Below are positions 9,275 through 17,670 of a stretch of DNA of 54,778 nucleotides, in pieces. Within the stretch, counting starts at the first letter, position 1. Each line of letters opens with the position of its first letter. Source of the DNA: Candidatus Minthosoma equi (GTDB lineage: Bacteria > Bacteroidota > Bacteroidia > Bacteroidales > Bacteroidaceae); assembly GCA_018064885.1 (NCBI GenBank), contig JAGHUI010000086.1, positions 1-54,778 on the forward strand, given 5' to 3'. Under the pieces are notes generated by a model. It did not search any database and had not been told where the DNA came from. It saw only the letters and a list, made by a program, of their open reading frames with translations. The translations under genes and the position numbers were made by a program.

Positions 9275-10672
9275 TTATTTTTTCTTTAGTATTATGTTTC
9301 TTACAAGACGCAAGTGATATTTCACCGTAGCACCAGCCGTAGCAGTGGTGCTTGATTTCACAAAACTGAATGCCGTTTTTCCTTCGTCAGCCAGATATCT
9401 CACGTTCTTATTATTTTCATCTTTCAGCATTATCGGTGTGCCGTTGCATTCCGTAATCCTGCTATTCAGGATGGCAAGGTTGTATTCATAATTCTCTGGA
9501 CAATAGACATTTCTCAGCACCTGCACCTCATAAGAGTCTGGCATCCTCCACCCCACTATATCATTCTCCTTGTATTCCTCTGACTTCTGAATAGCGAGTG
9601 TTCCGTTTGTTGTGCTGAATGCTGATGGTACATCCGTCCATTCTTCAAGAGAAACAAGCATGATATTGCATGACGTTTCGTCTATCATATCAGCCAAAGC
9701 AACGACATGACCATTCCATATCTCTCCGTCTCCAGGAAAATCACTCACCACAATCTCGTCACTGTTGCCAACTCCTGCCCCAGGACCGAAGGTAAAACTC
9801 TTGTTTACCTCGCTGTTCCACGAGTCGATACTCACTTTCGTGTAAAGTGTCTGCTCGTTGTCATCGTAGTTTTCCGTGTATTTCCCGCTTATATTATATG
9901 GCGTTGCAGCATTCAGATTTCCGTTGTATGTATAGGAATAGAATGCCTGATTACCATCCGTCTGCTTCAGTTTGAAGGCGAATGTGGTAGTCGATGCAGA
10001 GGTAGGAAAGATGAAAAACTCACCTGTCGTCCACTTATCACCGTTCTTTGTCAAGGGTATGGTTACATCCTTGGCATCTGAGAGGTTGGCATCAAGTGTA
10101 ATCTTTGTGTATGGTGAGGATATTGTTACTGCGACATCGTCCACATCTGCAGGAACATCTTCCAGCGATATGTTCACTTTTGCCTGTTGTATCTTCATCA
10201 TCACCTCTGCCACCTGATTGTTTGAAGTAAGGTTTACCTCGCTCATTCCAAGATACATAGCCTCTTTTGCATAATCATCAGAAGGCATATTCACCAGCGC
10301 ATTCACGTCGGTTACGCTTGTTTGCGAAGGGTATGACGCAGGTGTATGCAGAGCTGCAATCGTATATTTTCCTCTTACGAGAGAGAAAGAGTAGTCCTCA
10401 CGGTTTATACCATCCTTTATTGTTGTTTGCGCCTTACACTTTCCGTTGCTGTCAAAAGCATACAAAGTAACAGGAAGTGGCATGGAAGCCTCATCTGCTG
10501 TGGATGCTTTTATGATAAGGGATTTTGCCGAAGATGATGAACCTCCCGAAGTATCGTTCTGTTCATCTGCCGCAAAATCTATCTTTTCGCACGAAGCATA
10601 GAAAATTATTGACAGAAGTAATATAGTGAGATGTAATACCGTTTTCATGCTGTATTTATGATTTGTCATCAT
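9275..10672 (-). CDS. Fimbrillin / Mfa2-FimB-like lipoprotein
   Basis: A 465-residue predicted lipoprotein. The signal segment KTVLHLTILLLSIIFYASC ends in a lipobox with Cys near residue 29, followed by acidic/Ser-rich spacing. The rest is beta-rich. Segments such as VTLYAFDSNGKCKAQ, YSFSLVRGKYTIAALH and the domain at 150-265 (ANLSDAKDVTIPLTKNGDKW) resemble the tandem transthyretin-like folds of Bacteroidales minor fimbrial subunits (FimB/Mfa2). A C-terminal module (about 300-460, containing WRMPDSYEVQVLRNVYCPEN) is less familiar to me. Such proteins anchor or cap surface fimbriae. No fimbrillin shaft gene is adjacent, so the fimbrial role is an inference from fold-like patterns. Alternative ATGs are at 10669 and 10648. 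Confidence 0.7.
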   Translation of the reverse strand: MMTNHKYSMKTVLHLTILLLSIIFYASCEKIDFAADEQNDTSGGSSSSAKSLIIKASTADEASMPLPVTLYAFDSNGKCKAQTTIKDGINREDYSFSLVRGKYTIAALHTPASYPSQTSVTDVNALVNMPSDDYAKEAMYLGMSEVNLTSNNQVAEVMMKIQQAKVNISLEDVPADVDDVAVTISSPYTKITLDANLSDAKDVTIPLTKNGDKWTTGEFFIFPTSASTTTFAFKLKQTDGNQAFYSYTYNGNLNAATPYNISGKYTENYDDNEQTLYTKVSIDSWNSEVNKSFTFGPGAGVGNSDEIVVSDFPGDGEIWNGHVVALADMIDETSCNIMLVSLEEWTDVPSAFSTTNGTLAIQKSEEYKENDIVGWRMPDSYEVQVLRNVYCPENYEYNLAILNSRITECNGTPIMLKDENNKNVRYLADEGKTAFSFVKSSTTATAGATVKYHLRLVRNIILKKK

Positions 10673-10729
10673 TTTGATGTCCTAACGTTTGAAGTTACAG
10701 CAACATATAAGGATTGCTTTATTTGGCAA

Positions 10730-10760
10730 CAAAGGTACACATTATTTATTTAATTGCAAA
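10730..10760 (-). promoter_or_regulatory. Bacteroidetes promoter (-33 and -7) for the fimbrillin-like gene
   Basis: On the minus strand TTTG (10757-10760), a 19-base spacer and TACCTTTG (10730-10737) match the -33/-7 consensus. The predicted leader is about 50 bases. Confidence 0.8.
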
Positions 10761-10797
10761 ATAAAAGGAAAAATAACACATAGTTTTTCGCAAAAAT

Positions 10798-10964
10798 AAC
10801 TGCACAACTGCACGCACACATCGTCTTCCCTACTAAACAGAGGGGAAGAAGGCGTGCAATTAGCGTGCAGTTAGCGTGCAGTTTTGTGCAGTTATTTTCA
10901 TATAACTGCACGCTTAGATTTTTGACTTTCTGATAGTTATAAGAAAACGTGCAGTTGTGCAGTT
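10798..10964. promoter_or_regulatory. Cluster of eight GTGCAGTT octamers, possible regulator-binding region
   Basis: Exact GTGCAGTT or its complement AACTGCAC occurs at 10798(-), 10806(-), 10865(+), 10876(+), 10886(+), 10904(-), 10949(+) and 10957(+), with a variant GTGCAATT at 10854. Adjacent spacings of 8, 8, 10 and 11 bases place sites on similar faces of the helix. One facing pair forms a 10-bp hairpin (10874-10883 with 10904-10913). The cluster begins 38 bases upstream of the -33 box of the fimbrillin-like gene. Confidence 0.6.
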
Positions 10965-11020
10965 ATTTTTTCAAAAAAATGAAAGAGAAATAGCAGAATT
11001 ATGAGATGGAATACCAAAAG

Positions 11021-11173
11021 CATAGCTTTAACAAGGTAAAAGCATAGCTTTTGCATTGTAATATCAACGCTTTTACCATGTAATATCAACGCTTTTACAA
11101 CGCATTTGCGCGCTTATACCATGTAATATCAATGCTTTTACAACGCATTTGCGTGCTTTTGCATTTGTAATAT
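11021..11173. repeat. 22-bp tandem array, seven units
   Basis: Units start at 11021, 11043, 11065, 11087, 11109 (21 bases), 11130 and 11152. The core is CAACGCTTTTNCA, followed alternately by ATGTAATAT or ACGCATTTG endings; units 4 and 6 share the second ending. It lies between the ilvC end and the octamer cluster. Confidence 0.9.
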
Positions 11174-11180
11174 AAAAAAA

Positions 11181-11299
11181 GAAGTTAAGGAGTTTAGGAG
11201 ATAAGGAGTTAAGACGTATGTATTTGAAAGAATATTCTTTCGTATTTATTACTATCGTCTTAACTTCTTATCTCCTAAACTCCTTAACTCCTTGACACT
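11181..11299. terminator. 38-bp imperfect inverted repeat of octad words downstream of ilvC
   Basis: The left arm contains AGTTAAGG-AGTTTAGG, then AGATAAGG-AGTTAAGA (four 8-bp units, 11183-11214). The right arm (about 11256-11293) is its reverse complement except at two positions. The loop contains a perfect 16-bp palindrome GAAAGAATATTCTTTC at 11226-11241. It is positioned to end the ilvDBNC transcript. Confidence 0.75.
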
Positions 11300-11363
11300 T
11301 TTATTTCTTAACTCCTAATCAAGTAGAGTTTTTATGAAACTCGAGTGATGTAACAGAAGAGAA

Positions 11364-12407
11364 TTAGTTGTTCTCTGGACGGAGCTGACGAACAGTCTCA
11401 GCTGTGCGCCACATCTCAGACTCACGGAGAGCAGCAAGTTCCTTCTCAAGACCAACGCGGTAGTCAGGCTTTGAGTTAGCGTCGATAGAGATCTGAGCCT
11501 CGTTACCACACTTAACAGAAGCATAGAGCTTTTCAACTACAGGCTTGCAAGCATCGTGGAAAGGACCCATCCAGTCGAGAGCGCCACGCTGTGCTGTTGT
11601 AGAGCAGTTAGCGTACATCCAGTCCATACCCTTCTGTGCGAAGAGAGGCATGAGCGACTGTGTGAGCTCCTCAACAGTCTCGTTGAATGCCTCAGAAGGA
11701 GTGTGACCGTTCTCACGGAGCACCTCATACTGAGCGAGGAGGAGACCCTGGATAGCACCCATGAGAGAGCCACGCTCACCTGTAAGGTCAGAAGTAGCCT
11801 CGCGCTGGAATGTTGTCTCGAAGAGATAGCCAGAGCCGATACCGATACCGAGGGCAAGAGTGCGATCGAGAGCCTTGCCTGTAGCGTCGTTATATACAGC
11901 GTATGAAGAGTTCAAACCGCGACCTTCGAGGAACATGGTACGGAGAGAAGTACCAGAACCCTTAGGTGCCACCATGATAACGTCGATGTCCTTAGAAGGA
12001 ACACAACCAGTGCGGTCAGACCATGTGATAGCGAAACCGTGAGAGAAATAGAGAGCCTTGCCAGGAGTGAGATACTTCTGGAGAGTAGGCCATACAGACA
12101 TAACAGCTGCGTCAGAAAGAAGACACATAACGATAGATGCCTTGTCGGCAGCCTCTTCGATAGAGAAGAGGGTCTCACCTGGTACCCATCCGTCAGCGAT
12201 AGCCTTCTCAAAAGTCTTTCCCTGGCGCTGACCTACGATTACATTGAAACCGTTGTCGCGGAGGTTGCAAGCCTGACCAGGACCCTGAACACCATAACCG
12301 ATAACTGCGATAGTCTCGTCCTTAAGGATTTCACGAGCCTTGTCGAGTGGGAATTCTTCACGTGTCATTACCTCTTCGATAACGCCACCAAAATTCATTT
12401 TTGCCAT
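11364..12407 (-). CDS. ilvC: Ketol-acid reductoisomerase
   Basis: A 347-residue enzyme performing the second common step of valine/isoleucine synthesis (alkyl shift plus NADPH reduction). The Rossmann motif VIGYGVQGPGQACNLRDNG lies near residue 36. VAPKGSGTSLR, metal-binding DLTGERGSLMGAIQGLLLAQYEVLRENGHTP and the C-terminal knotted domain follow. The length suits the class I (short) family. It is the last gene of ilvD-B-N-C and starts 81 bases after ilvN, with no -7 box in the gap. A large inverted repeat lies downstream. Confidence 0.97.
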   Translation of the reverse strand: MAKMNFGGVIEEVMTREEFPLDKAREILKDETIAVIGYGVQGPGQACNLRDNGFNVIVGQRQGKTFEKAIADGWVPGETLFSIEEAADKASIVMCLLSDAAVMSVWPTLQKYLTPGKALYFSHGFAITWSDRTGCVPSKDIDVIMVAPKGSGTSLRTMFLEGRGLNSSYAVYNDATGKALDRTLALGIGIGSGYLFETTFQREATSDLTGERGSLMGAIQGLLLAQYEVLRENGHTPSEAFNETVEELTQSLMPLFAQKGMDWMYANCSTTAQRGALDWMGPFHDACKPVVEKLYASVKCGNEAQISIDANSKPDYRVGLEKELAALRESEMWRTAETVRQLRPENN

Positions 12408-12488
12408 TTTAAGTTTAGTTTAATTATGCAGGAATGCTTGTTTCATAACAGAAACAGCAATTACACTGCGGGTTTATATATTAAAGTA

Positions 12489-13163
12489 TTATTTATTAAT
12501 TCTCTGCTTTTCACGCTCTGCGAGATAGTTGTCAAGTTTCTCAATCTTTGACTTAGTGACAGCAATTCTACCAGAACGAACGAACTGAAGTACACATCCT
12601 TCAATTGCATTAAGCTCATTGAAAAGAGCAAGAATATCAGATGTGATGCCTGTCTTCTCAATAGTTGCGTATGTAGGATTTACTTCGACAATGCGTGCAT
12701 TAAACATGCGAACAATTCTGCTCACATTGTGATTCTCAAGCATGATTGGCGTGCTGATTTTCAATAAGCAAGTCTCGTTGATGAAAATTTCTTCATCAGT
12801 GAAGAAGTTTGCCTGAAGCACATCAATCTTCTTCTCCATCTGCTTCTTGAGCATTGTTGCCATCTCCAGAGTGCAGTAGCTTGTAACTGTATATTTGTGA
12901 ACTCCAGGAGTTGAGCTTGCACACACATTGAGCGACTCAATATTCACCTGACGGCGTGTGAACACTGCAGAAATCTGCGAGAGCAAACCTGCAATATTCT
13001 CAGAGTAGATGAGGAATGTATAGAGCTTTGTACTGTTATCTTGTTCCATAATCGGATTATCTATTATAGTTTCTTCACCGGCAGCATTTCCACGATTCAA
13101 CACCCTATCGCACTTTCCGCACGAGGTGCATTCGCCGCATTGACCACCGAAAGTTCGTTTCAT
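12489..13163 (-). CDS. ilvN: Acetolactate synthase, regulatory (small) subunit with a Cys4 N-terminal extension
   Basis: The regulatory subunit of acetohydroxyacid synthase, 224 residues as called. Residues about 45-120 form the ACT domain (KLYTFLIYSENIAGLLSQISAVFTRRQVNIESL), which senses valine. A second ACT-like domain follows (about 125-200). The first 38 residues are unusual: CGECTSCGKC puts Cys at 9, 12, 15 and 18. This start is favoured by the ATGA overlap with the ilvB stop, and the extension stays open over DNA that ilvB does not cover. The alternative start is Met39 (13049), which would give an ordinary-length IlvN of 186 residues. Confidence 0.88.
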   Translation of the reverse strand: MKRTFGGQCGECTSCGKCDRVLNRGNAAGEETIIDNPIMEQDNSTKLYTFLIYSENIAGLLSQISAVFTRRQVNIESLNVCASSTPGVHKYTVTSYCTLEMATMLKKQMEKKIDVLQANFFTDEEIFINETCLLKISTPIMLENHNVSRIVRMFNARIVEVNPTYATIEKTGITSDILALFNELNAIEGCVLQFVRSGRIAVTKSKIEKLDNYLAEREKQRINK

Positions 13164-14854
13164 ACTTCAAGAAGCATTTCGTCGATGTTTGCTCCAGGAG
13201 GCGTCATTGGGAGAACATTATCTTCTTCCTTAATTGCACATTGAAGGAGATAAGGGCCTGGAGTAGCAAGCATCTCTGCAATAGCAGCATCAAGTTCACT
13301 GCGCTCAATCACTGTTTTTGCGTTAATGCCGTAACCCTTAGCAATAAGCTCATAATCTGGATTTGTCATCGGAGTGAATGAGTAGCGACGCTGGAAGAAC
13401 ATCTCTTGCCATTGACGTACATTGCCGAGGAAGTTGTTGTTGAGAAGGATAATCTTCACAGGAGCGCCCTGCTCCATTATTGTGCCAAGCTCCTGAATAG
13501 ACATCTGAAGACCACCATCTCCGCAGAAAAGACATACGGCACGATCAGGAGCACCAAATGTTGCACCAATAGCTGCAGGCAAACCGAATCCCATAGTGCC
13601 AAGGCCACCAGAAGTAACAACTGAGCGTGGCTTTGTAAACTTAAAGTATCTGCAAGCAAACAGCTGATTCTGACCAACATCTGTAACCATGACTGCTTCA
13701 TTGTTGGCTGCCTCACTCACCTTGCGAACAACTTCACCCATAAGAAGAGGACCTTCTGCAGGATGAATCGCCTTATCTATAACCTTATTATACTCTTTCT
13801 CTGCGTATGGATCAAAGCCTGAAATCCACGAATCATGCTTTGCTTTATCAACAAGCTCTGCAACTGCAGGGATAGTTGTCTTGCAGTCACCATGGATGGC
13901 AAGATCAATCTTCACATTCTTATTGAACTCGGAAGCATCGATATCGAAATGGATAATCTTTGCTTGCTTAGCATAGGTTGCAAGGTTGCCTGTCACACGG
14001 TCATCAAAACGCATGCCAATAGCGATGAGAAGATCGCACTGATTAGTCATCACATTCGGACCCAGATTACCATGCATGCCAAGAATACCCTTGTTAAGAG
14101 GATGATCTGAAGGCATATCGCTAAGCCCAAGGAATGTTGTACCGAAAGGAATCTGAGCCTTCTCAAGGAATGCGCAAACCTCCTCGCGAGCTCCAGCAAG
14201 CTCAACACCCTGACCCAGCAAAGCAAAAGGCTTGACACTATTATTAATCATCTTAGCAGCTGCTTCGATGTCTTCTTTTACAATTGCAGGATACGGATTG
14301 TAGCTGCGGATGAAATCTACATGAGCAGGCTCATACTCAACCATTCCTGTCTGAGCGTTCTTTGCAAAATCAAGAACAACTGGACCAGGACGACCGCTCT
14401 TTGCAATGTAGAAAGCACGGCTAACAGCCCAAGCCACATCTTCTGGACGACGAATCTGGTAACTCCATTTTGATATTGGCTGTGTAACACCTACAACATC
14501 CACTTCCTGGAAAGCATCTGTACCCAGCATTGCAACACCAACCTGTCCACAAATCACAACCATTGGAGTGGAATCCATCATTGCATCAGCCACACCTGTA
14601 ATGGTGTTGGTTGCACCAGGACCGCTTGTAACAATAGCACAACCCACTTTTCCGCTCACACGAGCATATCCTTGAGCTGCATGCACGGCTCCTTGCTCAT
14701 GACGAACAAGGATGTGATTCAGAGTCCCTTTATGATCATACAGAGCATCGTATGTTGGCATAATAGAGCCGCCTGGATATCCGAAGAGAACATCAACACC
14801 TTCATGCTCTAATGCACGCATCAGCGCTTCTGCACCTGTTATTTTTTCTGCCAT
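13160..14854 (-). CDS. ilvB: Acetolactate synthase, catalytic (large) subunit
   Basis: This 564-residue thiamine-diphosphate enzyme condenses pyruvate with pyruvate or 2-oxobutyrate. The N-terminal PYR domain has the catalytic Glu in LVRHEQGAVHAAQGYARVSG and GPGATNTITGVADA. The central FAD-binding domain holds LGMHGNLGPNV and IGMRFDDRVTG. The C-terminal PP domain contains GLGTMGFGLPAAIGA, then FCGDGGLQMSIQELGT with the Mg/ThDP-binding GDG...NN motif. The length is typical. The stop overlaps the ilvN start by four bases, so subunit translation is coupled. A 76-base gap to ilvD contains five CTAG tetramers. Confidence 0.97.
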   Translation of the reverse strand: MAEKITGAEALMRALEHEGVDVLFGYPGGSIMPTYDALYDHKGTLNHILVRHEQGAVHAAQGYARVSGKVGCAIVTSGPGATNTITGVADAMMDSTPMVVICGQVGVAMLGTDAFQEVDVVGVTQPISKWSYQIRRPEDVAWAVSRAFYIAKSGRPGPVVLDFAKNAQTGMVEYEPAHVDFIRSYNPYPAIVKEDIEAAAKMINNSVKPFALLGQGVELAGAREEVCAFLEKAQIPFGTTFLGLSDMPSDHPLNKGILGMHGNLGPNVMTNQCDLLIAIGMRFDDRVTGNLATYAKQAKIIHFDIDASEFNKNVKIDLAIHGDCKTTIPAVAELVDKAKHDSWISGFDPYAEKEYNKVIDKAIHPAEGPLLMGEVVRKVSEAANNEAVMVTDVGQNQLFACRYFKFTKPRSVVTSGGLGTMGFGLPAAIGATFGAPDRAVCLFCGDGGLQMSIQELGTIMEQGAPVKIILLNNNFLGNVRQWQEMFFQRRYSFTPMTNPDYELIAKGYGINAKTVIERSELDAAIAEMLATPGPYLLQCAIKEEDNVLPMTPPGANIDEMLLEV

Positions 14855-14864
14855 ATTATTTGTT

Positions 14865-14916
14865 CTAGATATAGTCTAGCTCTTTCCGGGAAGTCTAGTT
14901 TATCTAGGTGTTCTAG
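14865..14916. repeat. Cluster of five CTAG words in the ilvD-ilvB gap
   Basis: CTAG occurs at 14865, 14876, 14895, 14904 and 14913, the last three exactly 9 bases apart within TCTAG-type words. CTAG is commonly rare in bacterial genomes, so five in 52 bases stands out. It has no evident promoter or hairpin role. Confidence 0.6.
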
Positions 14917-14930
14917 TTAATCAATTTTAC

Positions 14931-16772
14931 TTAATCAATGATTCTTACGCCTCCCTTATCAGCACTTGCCACACTCTGTGCGTAAGCTCTCAAAGCCTTA
15001 GAAACCACACGGTTTCTCTTCAATGGCTGCTGAGGACGAGCAGCAAGCTCTTCGTCAGTGAGCTTCACGTTGATGGAACGGCTTGGGATATCAATCACGA
15101 TGATGTCGCCATCCTTGATCTTGCCGATGTTACCGCCAGAAGCAGCCTCTGGAGATATATGGCCGATAGAAAGACCTGATGTGCCACCAGAGAAGCGTCC
15201 GTCTGTGATGAGAGCACATTCCTTACCCATATGCATGCTCTTGATGTATGATGTTGGATAGAGCATTTCCTGCATACCAGGACCGCCCTTAGGGCCTTCG
15301 TGAGTGATTACCACGCAATCACCCTTCTTCACCTTACCGCCAAGGATGCCTTCGCAAGCATCTTCCTGAGAATCGAAGCAAACAGCAGGACCTTCAAAAT
15401 GCCAGAGCTCTGGAGCAACACCCGCAGTCTTAACCACACATCCATCCTGAGCAATATTACCGAAGAGAACTGCCATACCGCCATCCTTTGTATAAGCATG
15501 CTCTATGTCGCGGATACAGCCATTCTCACGGTCAGTATCAAGCTCATCCCAATATGTTTCCTGAGAACCCATGACATTTGAGAACTTGCCGCCTGGAGCA
15601 CATCCGTAGATGTCGCCTACTTCCTTTGAAACAGGGGCTGTGAGGTCATTGCTCCACTTACCATCGACGCACTGGAGACCTGTGATAGAGTACTTGACAA
15701 TGTCTTCGCCGACAGTAGCACCATTGACACGCTTGCAAGTCACATCGATAAGGCCGCCCTTAGCAAGCTCGCCCATGATACCGAGGATACCACCTGCACG
15801 ATTCTCCTCCTGGATTGAATACTTCTGCCAGTTTGGAGCAAGTTTGCAGAGGAATGGCACCTTGCGAGAAAGAGCATCAATATCCTGCATCTTGAAATCA
15901 ACACCACCCTCCTGAGCAACAGCAAGGAGATGAAGAACTGTATTTGTAGAAGCACCCATAGCAATGTCGAGAGTCATAGCGTTGAGGAATGCCTGACGAG
16001 TAGCGATTGAACGTGGAAGAACAGACTCATCGCCATCCTCATAGTAAGCCATAGCGTTCTTAACGATAATCTTAGCAGCCTGCTTGAAGAGATTGATGCG
16101 ATTCTTGTGAGTAGCAAGAATTGAACCGTTTCCAGGAAGAGAGAAGCCGAGAGCCTCTGTAAGTGAGTTCATTGAGTTTGCAGTGAACATACCTGAGCAA
16201 GCACCACAACCTGGGCATGCCATGCTTTCAACCTGAGCAAGCTCTTCGTCGCTTACACTTGGATCACCGCCCTTGATCATAGCAGTAATAAGGTCAGCGT
16301 TCTCGCCATTAAGCTTATGAGACTCCATTGGACCGCCACTTACAAACACAGCAGGAATGTTGAGTCGCATAGCAGCCATAAGCATACCAGGAGTGACCTT
16401 ATCGCAGTTTGAAATACATACCATAGCATCAGCCTTGTGCGCATTCACCATGTACTCTACAGAGTCAGCAATGATGTCACGAGAAGGGAGGCTATATAGC
16501 ATGCCGTCATGACCCATTGCGATACCATCATCCACAGCAATTGTGTTGAACTCTGCTGCATAGCAACCGAGCTTCTCAATCTCAGCCTTGACTATCTGAC
16601 CAATCTCATGAAGATGAGTGTGACCAGGAACAAACTGTGTGAATGAATTAACTACAGCAATGATTGGCTTGCCAAACTGCTCACGCTTCATACCGTTAGC
16701 TACCCAAAGAGCACGGGCTCCAGCCATACGGCGACCTTCTGTGCATACTGCACTGCGTAACTGATGTTTCAT
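14931..16772 (-). CDS. ilvD: Dihydroxy-acid dehydratase
   Basis: A 613-residue Fe-S enzyme for the third step of branched-chain amino acid synthesis. It begins [27 protein letters not shown]. Cluster and metal ligands are visible in [16 protein letters not shown] and [35 protein letters not shown] and PSRSINVKL lie in the C-terminal swivelling domain. The frame is open upstream to a TTG inside the promoter, so the ATG at 16772 was chosen; it gives the length of E. coli IlvD. It is the first gene of ilvD-B-N-C. A leader of about 105 bases has a weak CCCTT/AAGGG hairpin followed by TTTTT that could attenuate. Confidence 0.97.
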   Translation of the reverse strand: MKHQLRSAVCTEGRRMAGARALWVANGMKREQFGKPIIAVVNSFTQFVPGHTHLHEIGQIVKAEIEKLGCYAAEFNTIAVDDGIAMGHDGMLYSLPSRDIIADSVEYMVNAHKADAMVCISNCDKVTPGMLMAAMRLNIPAVFVSGGPMESHKLNGENADLITAMIKGGDPSVSDEELAQVESMACPGCGACSGMFTANSMNSLTEALGFSLPGNGSILATHKNRINLFKQAAKIIVKNAMAYYEDGDESVLPRSIATRQAFLNAMTLDIAMGASTNTVLHLLAVAQEGGVDFKMQDIDALSRKVPFLCKLAPNWQKYSIQEENRAGGILGIMGELAKGGLIDVTCKRVNGATVGEDIVKYSITGLQCVDGKWSNDLTAPVSKEVGDIYGCAPGGKFSNVMGSQETYWDELDTDRENGCIRDIEHAYTKDGGMAVLFGNIAQDGCVVKTAGVAPELWHFEGPAVCFDSQEDACEGILGGKVKKGDCVVITHEGPKGGPGMQEMLYPTSYIKSMHMGKECALITDGRFSGGTSGLSIGHISPEAASGGNIGKIKDGDIIVIDIPSRSINVKLTDEELAARPQQPLKRNRVVSKALRAYAQSVASADKGGVRIID

Positions 16773-16883
16773 ATATGTAAGAGTCTGTTTTTTTAATCTT
16801 TTTACAATTAAAATTTTGAAATGCCGGCAATCGGTATCACAAAAACTCCCTTTCTCCAATACAGGGAAGGGGCAAATCGATTG

Positions 16884-16891
16884 CAAAGTTA
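16884..16891 (-). promoter_or_regulatory. Bacteroidetes -7 box for the ilv operon
   Basis: TAACTTTG on the minus strand matches TAnnTTTG. It gives a leader of about 105 bases and rules out the upstream TTG as the ilvD start. Confidence 0.75.
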
Positions 16892-16924
16892 CAAAAAACT
16901 AACGAGTTGCACACATTATTTATA

Positions 16925-16967
16925 AATAAAAAGAGGGAAAGCACGTCATTTGTAACGTTTTTCCCTC
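16925..16967 (-). terminator. Rho-independent terminator after ribE
   Basis: On the minus strand GAGGGAAA (16967-16960) pairs with TTTCCCTC (16940-16933), with an inner ACGT pairing, followed by TTTTTATTT. It separates the gmd-fcl-ribE transcript from the ilv promoter. Confidence 0.85.
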
Positions 16968-17045
16968 AAAAGAGTATACTTTTTTACACACAAGTGTGCA
17001 ATCTTTGCAACAAATTGCTATCAGTTCTTCCAAATCACAATCTTA

Positions 17046-17648
17046 TCATTCAAAACTTTTAAGCCTTGAAACATATTTCCCGATAATGTCAAACTCAAGG
17101 TTCACCTTTGTGCCAACCTCAATCTGATGAAAGTTAGTGTTATCGTAAGTGTAAGGAATGATATTCACCTGAAAACTGTCATTCTGAGAATTGCAGACAG
17201 TCAGCGAAACGCCATTGACAGTCACACTTCCTTTGTCAACAGTAAAGTAACCCTTCTTCGCCATTTCTTTGTCGAAAGGATACTTGAATGTGAAGGTGTA
17301 TGATCCCTGCTGATCTATCTTCTCCACACATTCAGCAGTCTGATCCACATGACCTTGCACAATATGACCATCCAGACGACCATTCATCATCATGGAACGT
17401 TCCACATTTACCTTGTCGCCCACCTTGAGCAATCCAAGGTTACTCCTGAGCAAAGTCTCCTTCATGGCAGTAACAACATAGTTGCCATTTTCTATCTTTA
17501 CAACTGTGAGACAAACACCATTGTGTGCCACACTCTGGTCTATTTTCAACTGATCAACAAAAGAACAAGTGAGAGTAAAATGCACATTCTCCTGTTCCTT
17601 TTCAATTGCAACAACTGTTGCAAACTCTTCTACAATTCCACTAAACAT
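17046..17648 (-). CDS. ribE: Riboflavin synthase, alpha subunit
   Basis: A 200-residue enzyme made of two homologous lumazine-binding barrels. It dismutates two 6,7-dimethyl-8-ribityllumazine molecules into riboflavin. The start MFSGIVEE is the family signature. The first barrel has SVAHNGVCLTVV and METLLRSNLG-like residues (MKETLLRSNLGLL). GHIVQGHVDQTAE leads into the second barrel with GSVTVNGVSLTV and IIPYTYDNTNF. The length is normal. It starts 22 bases after fcl, so it rides on the GDP-fucose transcript. No other rib gene is nearby. Confidence 0.96.
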   Translation of the reverse strand: MFSGIVEEFATVVAIEKEQENVHFTLTCSFVDQLKIDQSVAHNGVCLTVVKIENGNYVVTAMKETLLRSNLGLLKVGDKVNVERSMMMNGRLDGHIVQGHVDQTAECVEKIDQQGSYTFTFKYPFDKEMAKKGYFTVDKGSVTVNGVSLTVCNSQNDSFQVNIIPYTYDNTNFHQIEVGTKVNLEFDIIGKYVSRLKSFE

Positions 17649-17670
17649 ATTTATTTGCTTTATAGATAGT

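Noticed and set aside
16773-16878. Leader-peptide attenuator of the ilv operon
   Set aside because: No run of Leu, Ile or Val codons is present; only a weak CCCTT/AAGGG hairpin, noted in the ilvD entry.
16773-16886. Extended ilvD N-terminus from a TTG codon
   Set aside because: The TTG lies in the -7 box and the extension has no similarity to dehydratases.
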